Positions 12,418 to 23,800 of a DNA stretch of 64,000 nucleotides are shown here, piece by piece; the stretch's first letter is position 1; each line of letters begins with the position of its first letter. Origin of the DNA: Papilionanthe hookeriana x Papilionanthe teres (lineage: Eukaryota; Streptophyta; Magnoliopsida; Asparagales; Orchidaceae); contig CM040428.1 in the NCBI GenBank assembly GCA_022702705.1, forward strand, positions 57,888,155-57,952,154. Direction: 5' to 3'. A program made the position numbers and the translations under genes. Under the pieces are notes generated by a model. That model saw only the letters and a list, made by a program, of their open reading frames with translations. It was not told the DNA's origin and made no database searches.

Positions 12418-12975
12418 TTGGGGTGTAAACGAACCGAACACGAACGAACAAAGCTTGTGTTTGTGTTCGGTTCGTTTGAAATTTAGTTTGTTTGAAATAA
12501 ACTCGTGTTCGAAATTGTTTGTGAAGTCACTGTTCGTGTTCGTTTCTTAACGAACGAGTTGAACACGAGCTGTTCGCGAACGACGGTACCAGTTTGACAG
12601 CCCTACTATTAATATATATAAATAATATATTATATTAATTATATAACTTATATTATATAAATATATAATATCTATATTAGTATATTACTGATATAGTATA
12701 ATTATATATTATTATTATTAATTTATTATATATTATTAATTTATTATATATTATAATTTATAAAATTTAATTTTTTAAAACATCATAAATTTATATATAT
12801 ATATAATTATTTTAAATTATTTTATATTTCGAACAATAATAATTTAAACACGAACTAACGCATCACTGTATCGTTTAACTTATCGAACGAAAAAAATTGA
12901 TCCTGTTAGATTCACCTCGTTTACTTATCGAACACGAACCACTTGACGATTCGAATATATACGGTTCTGAATCTG
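12418..12975 (-). mobile_element. Inverted hAT-like element, right end decayed
   Basis: This copy is in reverse orientation to those at 10303 and 11197. The left boundary reads TTGGGGTGTAAACGAACC, the complement of the family's CACCCCTA end. The internal start-like motif appears reversed at about 12594-12605 (tttgacagcccta). The AT-rich core 12610-12830 mirrors 11400-11580. The expected outer terminus near 12975 is not recognisable and no 8-bp duplication was found. With 11197-11766 it makes an inverted pair separated by about 650 bp. Confidence 0.75.
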
Positions 12976-13260
12976 ATAAATCGGAATGTTTGGGATTAAA
13001 ATTAAATTACAGCCAATCACCGCAATTTAAATATAAGTAAATAGTTAGCGGATCAGAAATACTATATAATATTTCGCAAACAGCGGACTGTGCAAATGTT
13101 TTAAAAGAGCCAGTTTTGTTTGGGTGCAACCCACCTTTTCCACAGCCCATCAAATACGGACGCATGTTCGGGTGGACCCCACCCGGCTGCCCTTTTTCTA
13201 TATCCATGCATCGCACTAAAATTGCAATACTCTTTTTTTTATTATTATTATTTTCACTTA

Positions 13261-13535
13261 AGACCTATTTGGAGCAGCTGCAGTTAATTGAATAATGTGC
13301 TGATAAGCTGATTAAAAATAATCTACTGATAAGCTAGGTGAGATGACTATTACAAAATTTATTTTTTTGAAAAAGTCAGATCGTAGCCAGAAAGCTACTA
13401 CCGCAACGGTGCGGTGTGAAAAAACTGTTTTCTGCGTTTTGAATACGCATAAACTGTCAAAACTCAGTTTACCCAAACACGTCAGGAGCGTTTTCAAAAC
13501 ACCACCGCACCAAATAAGCTGCCCCAAACGGACCC
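13261..13535. mobile_element. PIF/Harbinger-like MITE
   Basis: The right end GCTGCCCCAAACGGACCC (13518-13535) matches the family end. The left end at 13261 (AGACCTATTTGGAGCAGC) is its diverged partner. Internal sequence matches the MITE at 39871-40152. The 5' flank is TTA and the 3' flank TAT, so the target duplication is imperfect. Duplication copy A has no insertion here (around 4585-4605). Confidence 0.75.
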
Positions 13536-14100
13536 TATCTCTATCCCACGAGTTTAATATTCTTTAAAAACTGATTGTTTTATGACTTGCAATATTTTAC
13601 TAATTTCATGAACATTTTAATCTTGTAGATTCTTATAAATCTCCTTTTTTTTTGTTTCCTTTTTGCTAATTTAGGTAAAATGAATTTTTAAATGCTATTT
13701 TTATAAATAAAAGAGGGCCCACTTATGAGTTTATTTGTATTAGATAAACTTAGCCAATATACCATCAACAACTTAAAATTGATATAGATAATAACACTGA
13801 GAGAAGCCAAATAAAAAAAAACAACTATTTTCTATTAAAATTGTATTAACTATTGGTTTAGTGTGCCATATTGAATCATCTCAAATAATGTCACTATTTT
13901 TTAAAGCGAAGTATTTAAAATTGCTAACAAACACTAAATTAACTAATGATATTCAATAATCTAGAATAATAGGTTAAATGACTTAGTCGAGACATTTAAT
14001 AAATTACTCATAAAGCTGATCAAATTTACTTCTCTTGTACTAATAAATCTGTTATTTTGACTCCCAATTAATGAACTAAGGTAAAATGACACTTTCGTAA

Positions 14101-14470
14101 TGTGATACCGCTCGCCTATCTCCCACCTACCACTCTCTTGGTCTGTATAAATAGAGAGGGTGTGAGACTTAGGAGAGCAAGGGTAGACGTCTTAAGCTAC
14201 CACAAATGAGGAGAGAATAACTAGAGAGCTAGAGAGGAGGAGAGCATCTTGAGGCCTTGTATCAATGTGTCGCTTGAGAGGGAGGCTATAGAAGGAAGAT
14301 GAGGGCTCATCTCTATGTATAAGCTATGTATTCTCCACTTATTTTGCCTTAGTGAACTACTTGATTGATTCCCTCCCGCGGACGTAGATCCAGTTGGATC
14401 GAACCACGTAAACGATCTATGTTTGCTTGTGTTCTTTGCGTTTTATTTCTATACCAGGAAGTACATATTC
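14101..14470 (+). repeat. LTR-like fragment with TATA box
   Basis: Contains ctcccacctaccactctctt followed by a TATA box (tgtataaatagag, about 14142-14154). Further on come cccgcggacgtag and gaaccacgtaaacg, a layout common in plant LTRs just before the primer site. It shares the tract before the TATA box with 17063-17390. Clean LTR ends are not visible, so it may be a solo or truncated LTR. Confidence 0.45.
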
Positions 14471-15236
14471 ACAACAAAATCACCTCACCTTGCCCCTTCC
14501 TCACACACACACACGGAAAAATTTTTATAGTGTATTTTCTTCTACAAAGAAATAGCCAATTTTTTTGAATCCATAAATTTGGAAATATAATCATTGCTAG
14601 ATTTACAAAAGCTATCTAATGACATTTCTATGGAGCCTTCCAAATATAACAAATATTCAATTAGAAATGTACTCATTTCTTGCAAGCATTGAATTGTTCT
14701 TGACGCCACTTCTCCATCATTGAGATTCATTCCATACCTATAAATGATGATGGTGGGTTTTGTTGAGCTTTAGCTCAATATTATTGGTCAAATAATATAA
14801 AAGACATACAATATTTTACACACATGCCTAATTATTCTGTCTTAGTGGAACCACAATAAGCCATAGTAGTTCTTACCTCCCAAAAATGGATGGTTAAGTA
14901 GAGGTCAGAAACCATAGGTTGGAATAGTATTTGTGCAATTTTCTGCTGGGTTCACCCTGTGATTGAGCGAAGTTCTTACCTTGAGTAGGGTATTCCTATA
15001 ACACTTTAGTCCATATATCATCGGGCACATCGTCTTTTCAAGCAATATGTGGTAGGTGTTCTTCTCAAGTTATTTCATATAATCTTCACATATCCAATAC
15101 TGAAGTAGTCAACAATGTCTTATGTGCTCGGGATAAGATATTGTAACAACTAAGAAAAAACCTTCACTACATTGAAAATCAAATGAAGTAACTTGCAGAT
15201 TAAAAGGGGAGGGAATTAATATTTAGTATAGGTGAT

Positions 15237-15742
15237 TTGGTCCTTAACGATTTACAATCATACCAACATATTTTACCGGCAACACAACCGTTTAGTCAAA
15301 TGAATCAGCATTATTATGGCTCTTACCGCATATCAGCCAAGATTGGTTCAATGGCTTATAAAATTGAATTACTGAAGGAAGCTCAAATCCATCAAGTATT
15401 TCATGTTTCTTGTATAAAACAATTTTATTATGATTTTACACTACAACCAATGATCTTACCAACACATTTTCATGAAGGTCATCCATTAGTTCATCCATCA
15501 CAAATCTTGCATTTCCAAACTATTTTATATTGCGATCAACTGACAAAACAAATTCTAGTTCAATGGGAATGTCTCTGAATAGTAACACTTCGTGGGTACC
15601 TTTATACAAATTTCAAAAAACTTATCTAGCTTATGATCTTGAGGACAAGATCAACCTTAGGATTGGGAGCAATGTCGTGAGTCCAGTTTGTGTTGAAGAA
15701 GAATTCAAGTCTAATAATACAACTAATAGAAAGATTAAATGA
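15237..15742 (+). pseudogene. Ty3/gypsy integrase C-terminal remnant
   Basis: The frame 15237-15578 encodes 113 residues with the layout of the C-terminal part of plant Ty3/gypsy integrases: a YYGSYRI block, IGSMAYKIELL, then IHQVFHVSCIKQF, and near the end a chromodomain-like ILVQWE. After a frame change at about 15575 the second frame continues with YDLEDKINLRIGSNV, which is also typical of the polyprotein end. Everything upstream of the integrase tail is missing. AT-rich sequence with an LTR-like TATA (aactataaatatac, about 15928) follows, so part of a 3' LTR may reach 16010. Confidence 0.7.
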
Positions 15743-15745
15743 GTT

Positions 15746-17062
15746 TAACATAATGGCTTATTTGTTGAAAGATTAAATTTAATTCCAATTTATGTAATGT
15801 TGTGTGCTTCATTTTTTTCTTTTTGTTTGGCATAACCATATTTAGCTAAGGCCCTATTAGGAGTACCAATTAAGCTATGTAACAAAATTATCGTTGGACT
15901 TTGACATAGCATTGTAACTTTTTTTTAACTATAAATATACTAATTTTGCTGGCGGCACAGTGAAGTGAGAATTTTCCCTGTCTCTTGTTGGTACATATTT
16001 CTATTTTGTTTCCTTTGCACGAAACATGAATCATTCAAAGTGTACGACTAAATGGGATAGAACAACCATTAGCAAGTGTAGTATCTAAGGGTTGAAAATT
16101 GAAAGCCAATAGATAACATATAAGTGATTGCAAGAGCTATGAAATGCCATGGTAATATGACTTTTTATCTGTTTGGTTTTCTTTTTGAATGTTCTAGTTT
16201 ATAGTTTTTATTGTTGGTTTTAGGTTTTGTGGTGCATGTTTAGCCTTATTTTTCGTTGTTTTCTCTGTTTTAATCTGGCAGGTCTTTGGGCTGTTGTGTT
16301 TTGTTCGCTTACTTGACTTTTATAATGAATCTTCTTTTGTGGACTGATCTTGGCTAGATGTCGTTATTGGTATAGATTTTGTTTTACTGTCTAATCCTAC
16401 ATTCTTAAATTAAATTAGGTGCATTTATAAATACACCACACAAATGTTATGTATTGACATGTCTAAAGCCTACTCTTTTGACTTAAACATATTTATAACA
16501 TTCAAATCTTTCATAGCACAAAAATATATCATTATATTAATTTTTAAATAATGAAATGCCTTTTAGTGTAACGGTGAAATGGTATAAATAAGAATAAAAA
16601 TAAAGTTGAGGTATCGGATATGTAAATATATAAAAATTATGTGATTTATATATAAATATTTCATTAAATAAATTTATACTAAAAAGACCTAGGGTATGAA
16701 TGAACATAGAAATACATGCAAATTTTTTGTCAGCGGAACGTTTCGGAGCCATGTTTGAGAATACTTATTTTTAATGCCACGTAAATTGAGCTTTTGATAT
16801 TATTAATCGCTCGAAAATTGATTTGAATTTTGATTCGGTTTGAAATAGATGAGCCGAACTATGAGTCAAAATTTTAAAATGAATTTTTTTCGTGTCAATT
16901 TCGAGTCGAGAGCTCTGCTCGAAATCGGATCGTTAATAGCCATTTTGATGTTGTGACAATGAATTTAGTAAATTTAACGCAAAAGGATTTTAATCGCTCG
17001 AAAATTGATTCGAATTTTGGCTTGGATCTTGATCGGATTAAAATAAATGAGTCCAAGTTATG
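15746..17062. other. Non-coding, partly LTR-like, with a dispersed direct repeat
   Basis: No gene. 15850-16010 is LTR-like. The phrase taatcgctcgaaaattgatt occurs at about 16803 and again at about 16991 with similar following bases, a local direct repeat of roughly 30-50 bp. The remainder is AT-rich without recognisable content. Confidence 0.4.
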
Positions 17063-17390
17063 TGTTGGGTAATGTGGAGACTTGGTTTACATTAACTTAA
17101 TTAGATTCCTACTTAAGTATCTCACCTACCACTCACCTACTTTCCCACCTACCGCTCACCTACCACATCTCACATACCGCTCACCTACCTCCCACCTACC
17201 ACTCTCTTGGTTTGTATAAATAGAGGTGTAATCCTATGGGTATGTTTGAACCGAACTATGTAACTCTTTTGAAATAGTGAATTCGCCACACTGCTCCCAG
17301 AGGACATGTAGCATGTCTTTGCTGAACCTCATTAAATCTCTATGTTATTCTGGATTGTGTCGATTCTTATTTTTTTTCCACCCAAAATTT
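17063..17390 (+). repeat. LTR-like fragment (possible solo LTR)
   Basis: Starts TGTTGGGTAATGTGG, carries several cacctaccgctcac repeats, and has a TATA box in tgtataaatagagg (about 17212-17225). It ends near aaatttca, followed by tatcatcatgagc, which weakly resembles an initiator-methionine tRNA primer site. It shares the pre-TATA tract with 14101-14470. Whether these two are the diverged ends of one element enclosing the integrase remnant is unproven. Confidence 0.45.
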
Positions 17391-18720
17391 CATATCATCA
17401 TGAGCTAAGCTAAAATATTTAATTAATTTTTTTGCCAATTGCAAAATGATCCTAACTCAACTGTCAATTTCAAAACAATCCTAACTTGACTCGAAATTGA
17501 ATTGTCAACAACCCTAACTGCAGCCGAGGCGAGAATATCTTTTAATTTTTGTTGGGGGTTCTATTCGGGTCAACAGATTGGGTTCAGGTCTGACCTGAAA
17601 AAGACTCGACCCAAATTGAGTCAACCTGAACCCGACCAAATAATAAATGGGTCGAAAACTAAGAACCGAATACGACCCCAACTTGTGTGCTCATTCGGTA
17701 ATTCGGGTCATATTTGAGTTTTGGGGGACACGACTCGATCCAAATAATAAACATAATGAGTTTTCTTACCTAATATTTAGGTCAATCCTAATCCAAATTT
17801 TTCGAATCAAATTCAAATCATATTGATATATCAAATTAATTTTGACGCCCCTATTTTCGCAAATCACTCGAGGCGAATTAAACAACGGCGCATTCGTTCC
17901 GCGAGTAAACTAATGGCGGCCGATCAACTCTGATAGTGGGGTCCACCTGTCTCGGTTAGCGCATCAATTTTAGTCGTGGCTAGGCGACGTGAATGTCGGC
18001 TGGGCGGGGCCCGCGTCTGACGGAGCACGGCCCCCCAGAAAAGTACTAAGAGGGTAGCATGAAATGCCAACTAAAGCCGTTAGATTGCAATCGGACGGCC
18101 ATAGTTTAGAAAAGATCTAATCATCGGCGCATTAAAAGCCACTTCTATTTCTATTTTTCATAGCCTTCTATACTGTGGGCGATGGTATTACATAATTGAA
18201 ATAAAATGTACTGTGTGGATCATTTTCCAGATAAGATTATTGATACGCCAATAATTTTCCCATCATCCAGATGATTTTTTAGGTATTAAACGTATTTGAA
18301 AGTAATATTTGAGTAAAAAATATTCGAATTTTAATTTAAAATGATTTGGAACTCGGATTTGAATAAGCGTATGGTCGAACAGACCGACTCGATTAGACGA
18401 ACACAATAACATCAAGTTTGGTCTAATTTGAGTTCACTCAAGCGATGATAAAGCTGTTAATCCATATTTGGAAACTTTTAGTGCTCGAATGGATTCAAAA
18501 TCTAACAAGTTTATATTCAGATTGAGCGTCTCGATAAAGAGAATCCAACAAGCTCAAGATCACTCAATTAAGCATCATTCAGACACTCAAATATTAAGAG
18601 AATGTTGCCCAATCGAGTGAATCTCTCTGGGACCGTCCAATGAAGTGGTCCGACTTTGTTCTTTATTTGCAGGGAAGTCTCTTCCAGACACAATAAATAA
18701 AGCCCTACCTTCCTTTTAAA
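17391..18720. other. Non-coding stretch with a GC-rich, promoter-like island
   Basis: 17490-17760 is rich in gggtc / gaccc motifs typical of short plant repeats. 17870-18130 is distinctly GC-rich for this window. It contains ggtccacctgtc and a near-palindromic gccgttagattgc...cggacggc motif (about 18075-18103), the kind of sequence often seen upstream of plant genes. No coding exon follows that I can support. Confidence 0.35.
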
Positions 18721-19274
18721 AGGAGGACCTAGATCTTGAACTAGATGAAGATCTGAGCTTTGAGGAGTTGAACTCCCCGTGTTCTACACTAAAGGCCCAG
18801 TCAATGAAACCCACCCATGCAGCCTTCAACCACCATCGACTACTACTTGTCAGCCATTGTCGACCATCATTGGCCGCACACTCGTTCTGTGCAGTGAAAT
18901 GCATTACAAAGTCACAACGTCTATTGCAAAATCTCATCGTATGTTGCATAATAATGAAGCATCTTGGTGGTGCAATACGTTATTTAGTGCATTGTGCAAC
19001 GACACACTTTAAGGATGGTGTAACAATACACTTTGAATACGATGTAATGACGTGCTCCACATTTAGTGTAACAACACATCTCAAAGACGGTGTAATGATG
19101 CACCTCGAAGATGATGTAATAATGCATCTCGCATACTATGCATTGATGCACCCACAATACATACTTTCAATCATCGTACTTAAGATATGGTGACTTTCTC
19201 TGAACTCCTAAAGTTCTCTCCTCACAGCTCACCATGAAGACCTACGCAATCAACTATGGCCTAAATGATCCACA

Positions 19275-19740
19275 GCTTATGTGGCTCCCAACTCAGGCCT
19301 CTACAATCTACAGACGTTATTGCGGCTCTCGTAGCTTGGAACTCTAGCCTCTAGGGCCTACATATGTTATCATAGCTCATGAAGCTCCCAACTCTAGCCT
19401 TCACAGCTTATGAACATTATCACAACTCATGCAGCTATCAACTTTAGACTCTGCAGCCTATGAATGTTACCACGGCTTACCACTACGACCTACATGACCA
19501 ACTAAAGCCCGTAGTCCACAAACTCATGTAGTTCTCAACTCTTAACTCTATGGTTACAGATGTTATGATAGCTCACCACTATGGCTTAGGTGATCAACTA
19601 CAATGTGCATATTTCATTGCTCATGTAGCTCTCAACTCTGTCCTCACACTTACGAACGTTATCATAGCTGGTGTAGCTCCCAACTCTGACATTTATGGTC
19701 TACAGACATTATTACAACTCCTTACATGGCCTAAAAGATA
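19275..19740. repeat. 50-bp minisatellite
   Basis: Four consecutive 50-base units (19275, 19325, 19375, 19425) share a pattern of gctcatg-agctcccaactc then tagcctctacagcctatgaa and -gttatcata. Further diverged units lie near 19530, 19620 and 19668. A second motif (gcttaccactacg...) is interspersed at about 19475 and 19571, giving a higher-order pattern. The upstream segment 18990-19150 has a looser repeat of gatgtaatgatgcacctc. Open frames across both are by-products of the repeat. Confidence 0.8.
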
Positions 19741-20480
19741 GACCTAGGATCGTTACAACAAGAACCTCGGAACTCGGAGTAAAACTTCGAGGGTGGCACG
19801 ACGAGGATGTAGCGAACGAAGGAGGGCGAGCTACAGCAACGAAGCGGTCTACATCAGCAAAACCCTTCCTTAGTTTAAATAACAAACCCGTAGGATTTCG
19901 AGGTATTTCACCTAGCGTGACGTAAATCCTCACTCCCTCTTTAGGCTTTTGCATAATCCTATTGTGCAATATAAGTCCTAACACTTTAGGATTCCGAGGT
20001 TGTCGTGTGGTGTGGTGTAAATCCACCTATCTCCTTAGGCTATTCGTATGATCACATATCGTGCGAATTTAAGCCATAAATAATAAAACATGCGGGATGA
20101 AACATTAAATAACATATCCTCAAAATTAAAGCTAAACAAACAGGATAGTTGGGAAGTCACCGAGGTTTCCCTCATATCCGTGACATCCCATACTTCTTCT
20201 TTTCTTTAGACTCCTAAAATAAACTGTTCCTAATTTGATTCATTCCCTTTTGAATTTCCAATGTTCAATCGTGAAAGCCTAAACATTGAAATTCTTGAAA
20301 GCAGAACCACTGATCTTAATCGAGAGTATTCCTAGGAGACTTCAGTCATCTAAGATGTAATTAATTATAGGGGCTTTCCCTTATAGGGAACTTTAGAACC
20401 CAGGTAATATAACCCTATTTAATCTTTTGTGTTAAATAGGGGAACTTGTCGGCTTATTAAAACTAATTTCACAGACCGAA

Positions 20481-20610
20481 CAGATACCATAAATTCTTTA
20501 TTTTATTTAATCGAACTCCACTATTCAAGTGATGTGTTTACCCTTCGGATAGATGCATTACTTGCGGTGTTGCGCTCGATTAATCCAGTCTATTGAATGT
20601 ATGGTATCTT
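20481..20610. repeat. Hairpin-forming inverted repeat (~60-bp arms)
   Basis: The left arm (from cagataccataaattc, 20481) pairs imperfectly along about 60 bases with the right arm (ending gaatgtatggtatctt, about 20610), leaving a loop of roughly 10 bases. Matching blocks include ttaatcga and caagtgatg/cattacttg. It could be a very small MITE or a fold-back transcript. There is no evidence of expression. Confidence 0.55.
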
Positions 20611-21104
20611 GTTTCATTTTTCAAAATTATATTACTATTTTTCAAAATTTATACTTTATTATTTTAATTAAAATATTTTAAATATAAACTATATTTTAAA
20701 AAATCACCTTTTTCAAATTTTAACGGCAGACAAGGGACAACAAATTCATAAGCAATAGCTAGAAAGTTGCCACTCATCATTCTTAAGTACGATTGCAACC
20801 ATATTTTCAAGAAAAAGTTCAATCAAATTTGACCTACACCTCAATCTTCAAAAACCAAAAATACTTTCTAAAGCCTCATTCAGGGGCTTAATCGGTCGCA
20901 GGGGGACTCAATTCAATATCTTCCATCACATGTCACAAATGTTAGGTAGAAGCTTTGTCTAATAGTCTTAGATAGATCAAAAATTTTTGGTGGTTTATCA
21001 TTAACTTCTTGGATTAGAGGCTGTATTCGTCAAGCTAATGTGTTTCATGTAACAACCTAGGAAAGGTTAAAGATTTCTAGTGCAAAATAAGGTCTCCACC
21101 TATA

Positions 21105-21300
21105 CCCAAGGAAGTCAAGCCCAAGAGACAAGACTTAGGGAAGATACCATAACCATGAAACTCAAGCCCAGGAGGCAAGAATCAATGGAAAGATACAATA
21201 AACCTAGAAGACTAGCCCGGGAGAAAGTCTCATGGGATGCTACCATGCCATTAGAAGATGAGCCCAGGTAGTAAGTCTGAATGGAAAGCTAGTAGTGGAT
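21105..21300. repeat. Degenerate ~48-bp minisatellite
   Basis: Four units begin tcaagcccaagagac, tcaagcccaggaggc, ctagcccgggagaaa and gagcccaggtagtaa at spacings of about 47-50 bases, each followed by a gga-ga-acc-t tract. The 63-residue open frame here is repeat-derived. Confidence 0.65.
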
Positions 21301-21989
21301 ACACTTCTCACTAGAAAGAATCCATAAGGATAAGTGATTTACATGATCTCTAATAAAAAATATCAGAAGGCTACAAGCCTCAAAAGGTATAAATGCATTA
21401 AAAGCCTTAAAAGGCACATGATATTTCTTTTATATAAAGCACATGCTAATTTTGATTGCATACTTCTACATTTTTTAGAAGCTAAAGAGCTCAGAAGGTA
21501 TAATCCTCAGAAGAACTCGATGCCACTATACACCTGGCCATAAGAAGGAAGCAACAACATCTAACACATCAACAAAACCTTAAATGTGGGGAAAAAGAAT
21601 CCCAAAAGAGGGGAAACTTGAAGGAAAGAAAAAAAAACCTTAGAAGCAACATTAAAATTTTTATTAAATCATGCAAAAGAAAGACTTACAAACACACACA
21701 TTGTCACCATACATAAATGTCACATTAGACAACTGAAAGGCTACAAAAACCAATACACACTAGTACAAAGGCTATAAAACGTCAGTAAAAGAAAAGACAC
21801 TGATTCACTTTAACATCATCATTATCATTAGAAGGACATTATCAATCTCTTCAAGATTGGTCTTCCATGCCATCAAATAAAGAGCCAACTCATCTTCAAA
21901 CGGTGTCCACATCACCTCCTCAAAGTTATAGTTCTTTCATTGATTTTCAAAGGGATTAGATTCTTTAGATATCATCTCAGTAATACAGA

Positions 21990-22125
21990 GAATCCCTTCT
22001 AGAATGCATTGTGGGGAAACTATGATTTTCCTTCATGAAGAATCCTTTCTGGAATGCACGATGGGAAACTACAATTTTTCTTAATGAAGAATCCCCTCCG
22101 CAATGCACTATAGGAAAATTCTAGC
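21990..22125. repeat. Three-unit ~50-bp minisatellite
   Basis: Units start at 21990, 22040 and 22089 with gaatcccttctagaatgc, gaatcctttctggaatgc and gaatcccctccgcaatgc. The first two are 50 and 49 bases long; the third is partial. Confidence 0.8.
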
Positions 22126-22985
22126 TCTCTAAATTTAGACAGGAAAGCACTTTTTAAGATGATTTAACTTTGTAGTTGTCATTCATCATTCATTCTATCC
22201 TTAGATTTCTTGGCCATACCCTTGATAGGAATAATTCACACTAGACCTTTTTGGTTTGGATAGAGTCATCGAACTTTCGATGATGCAACACATAGGTTGT
22301 TGATAAAGTGATCTCTGTTAATTTGGGTTGATTACATTCACGAATTAGTAGATCTAAGGTCCTAATAGTCTGGGAGAATGGGCCCACAGGTCCCCGAATA
22401 AGTTATCTCTACCTGTTTAAGTTTCTCTTTGACTTAACTTGTTAATCTATCAATTTAGGCACGATCCTTTTCTTTGTTGAATCTTTTGTATGCACATATC
22501 ATAGTGATGGTTACTCAATAGGCTATGGTGATTCATTCTCTGCTTGAAAACCTAGTTCCGTCACGATGACTAGATAATTTTTTTTATTTGATTGTCAAAA
22601 ATGTCCTTGGCTACCTATGTTTTAGGATAATTTAGGCAAATGCAACAAATTTTATCATGAGTTTTGTGGGTATCCCCCAAGATGTAATTGAACACGAGGA
22701 TACGTCATCATACAAGATCTCTTTGAACTTAGAATAAAATAAATTTAATTTTGTATTCTAGCTTGTTTACAAATTTTTTTATATGGGGACTTTCTCGTAT
22801 ATTATCTCAGGTTGAGTAAGGTCTGACTTACATTGAACTATTCTTCTCTGGTTTATGTTAGGAGGATTTTTCTATATATTAATATAATCATAGCGATACC
22901 TTTTTGTTTCATCTTGGTTTTCATCCACTTTCAGTCTTATCTTTCTTCCATTCCTTTTATATGCAAGGGTGACCTAAAAAGAGGG
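22126..22985. other. Unassigned non-coding stretch
   Basis: No open frame or repeat I can identify. It lies directly upstream of a Ty3/gypsy polymerase remnant and may be its heavily decayed 5' part. Confidence 0.3.
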
Positions 22986-22989
22986 ATTT

Positions 22990-23800
22990 AAAAAAGACAG
23001 GTGCTAAGATGGCTATTTCAAATCAAAACCAAAAGGGTAATTAATAAAAAAAAATTCTAAGGTTCAGGTGATAGAAAACCTACCCCTAACCACCTCAGTT
23101 ATAGGAGTAAGGAGATTTCTAGGACATGCATGCTTTTCTAGGTAGGAGTTTCATTAAAGATTTCTAATATTATTAAACCCTTATGCCAATTGTTAGATAG
23201 GGACGCTCCTTTCGAATTTACTAAGGAATGCCTAGAATCTTTAAAACATTAAAAACTTAGCTAATTATTGTACTTATTATTATAGCACCAGGCGAGACAT
23301 ATTCTTTTGAGCTCATGTGTTATGCAAACGACTGTGTTGTAGAAGCTATTATTGGTGAAAGAGGATATAACATTTTTTTATGTTATATACTATGCTACTT
23401 GAATTTTAAATGAGATCTAAAATAGTTGGTACCCCTAACAAAGAACAACTAGCGATACTATTTTCCTTCTAAAAAATTTAGAGCTTTTGTGATTGGGAAA
23501 AAGTTATAATTTATATAAATCTTGAGATAAATAAATATATTGTAGCAAAAAGCAGTAAAACGTAGATTTATGCACTAGATTCTTTTTCTACAAGAAATTG
23601 ACATAGAAATTTGTGAAAGGAACATAAAATTAGATAACCAATCATCTATCTAAGTTAGAACTAGGAAACCAAGAATTAAATCACTTTGATATCAATGAGA
23701 GTTTCCTTAATGATTACTTATTGCATATAATTTTTAGGTACCATGGTGTGCATACTTTGTAAACTTTCTAGTGAATGATTCTTATCTTTATTACATGTTT
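22990..23800 (+). pseudogene. Ty3/gypsy (Athila-like) RT end and RNase H remnant
   Basis: Translations in shifting frames show RRFLGHA (about 23102), then APGETYSFELMCYANDCVV (about 23290-23345), which corresponds to the RNase H start where family members have FELMCDASDYAVGA. Fragments of the DHLSRL-like and ESFPDEQL-like linker to the integrase follow at about 23630-23720. Many stops and frame breaks mean it is dead. The conserved core Asp after Cys is replaced (CYAND for CDASD). Confidence 0.65.

Larger units (their letters stand above)
9340..14085. repeat. Segmental duplication, copy B
   Basis: This is the direct-orientation partner of 2880-6155, offset by about 6.5 kb at its left end. 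It is longer because it carries hAT-like elements (10303, 11197, 12418), a split MITE (11115-11985) and a Harbinger-like MITE (13261) that copy A lacks at the matching places. It also lacks the block of about 0.9 kb (about 4905-5830) present in copy A. Divergence is moderate by eye with many small gaps, so the duplication is old. Confidence 0.75.

Noticed and set aside
11197..12975. A single large foldback transposon with ~550-bp inverted arms
   Set aside because: The left arm alone has its own exact 8-bp target duplication (TATATCAC), so the arms are separate hAT-like insertions in opposite orientation.
13312..13567. Small proteins on either strand related to one at 39944-40333
   Set aside because: Similarity between the two loci is explained by shared MITE sequence.
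18768..19193. A 141-residue histidine-rich protein
   Set aside because: Low-complexity frame through a degenerate tandem repeat; an overlapping frame is open too and no domain is visible.
19275..22125. CRISPR-like repeat arrays
   Set aside because: The units are contiguous and degenerate with no unique spacers, in a plant nuclear context. They are minisatellites.
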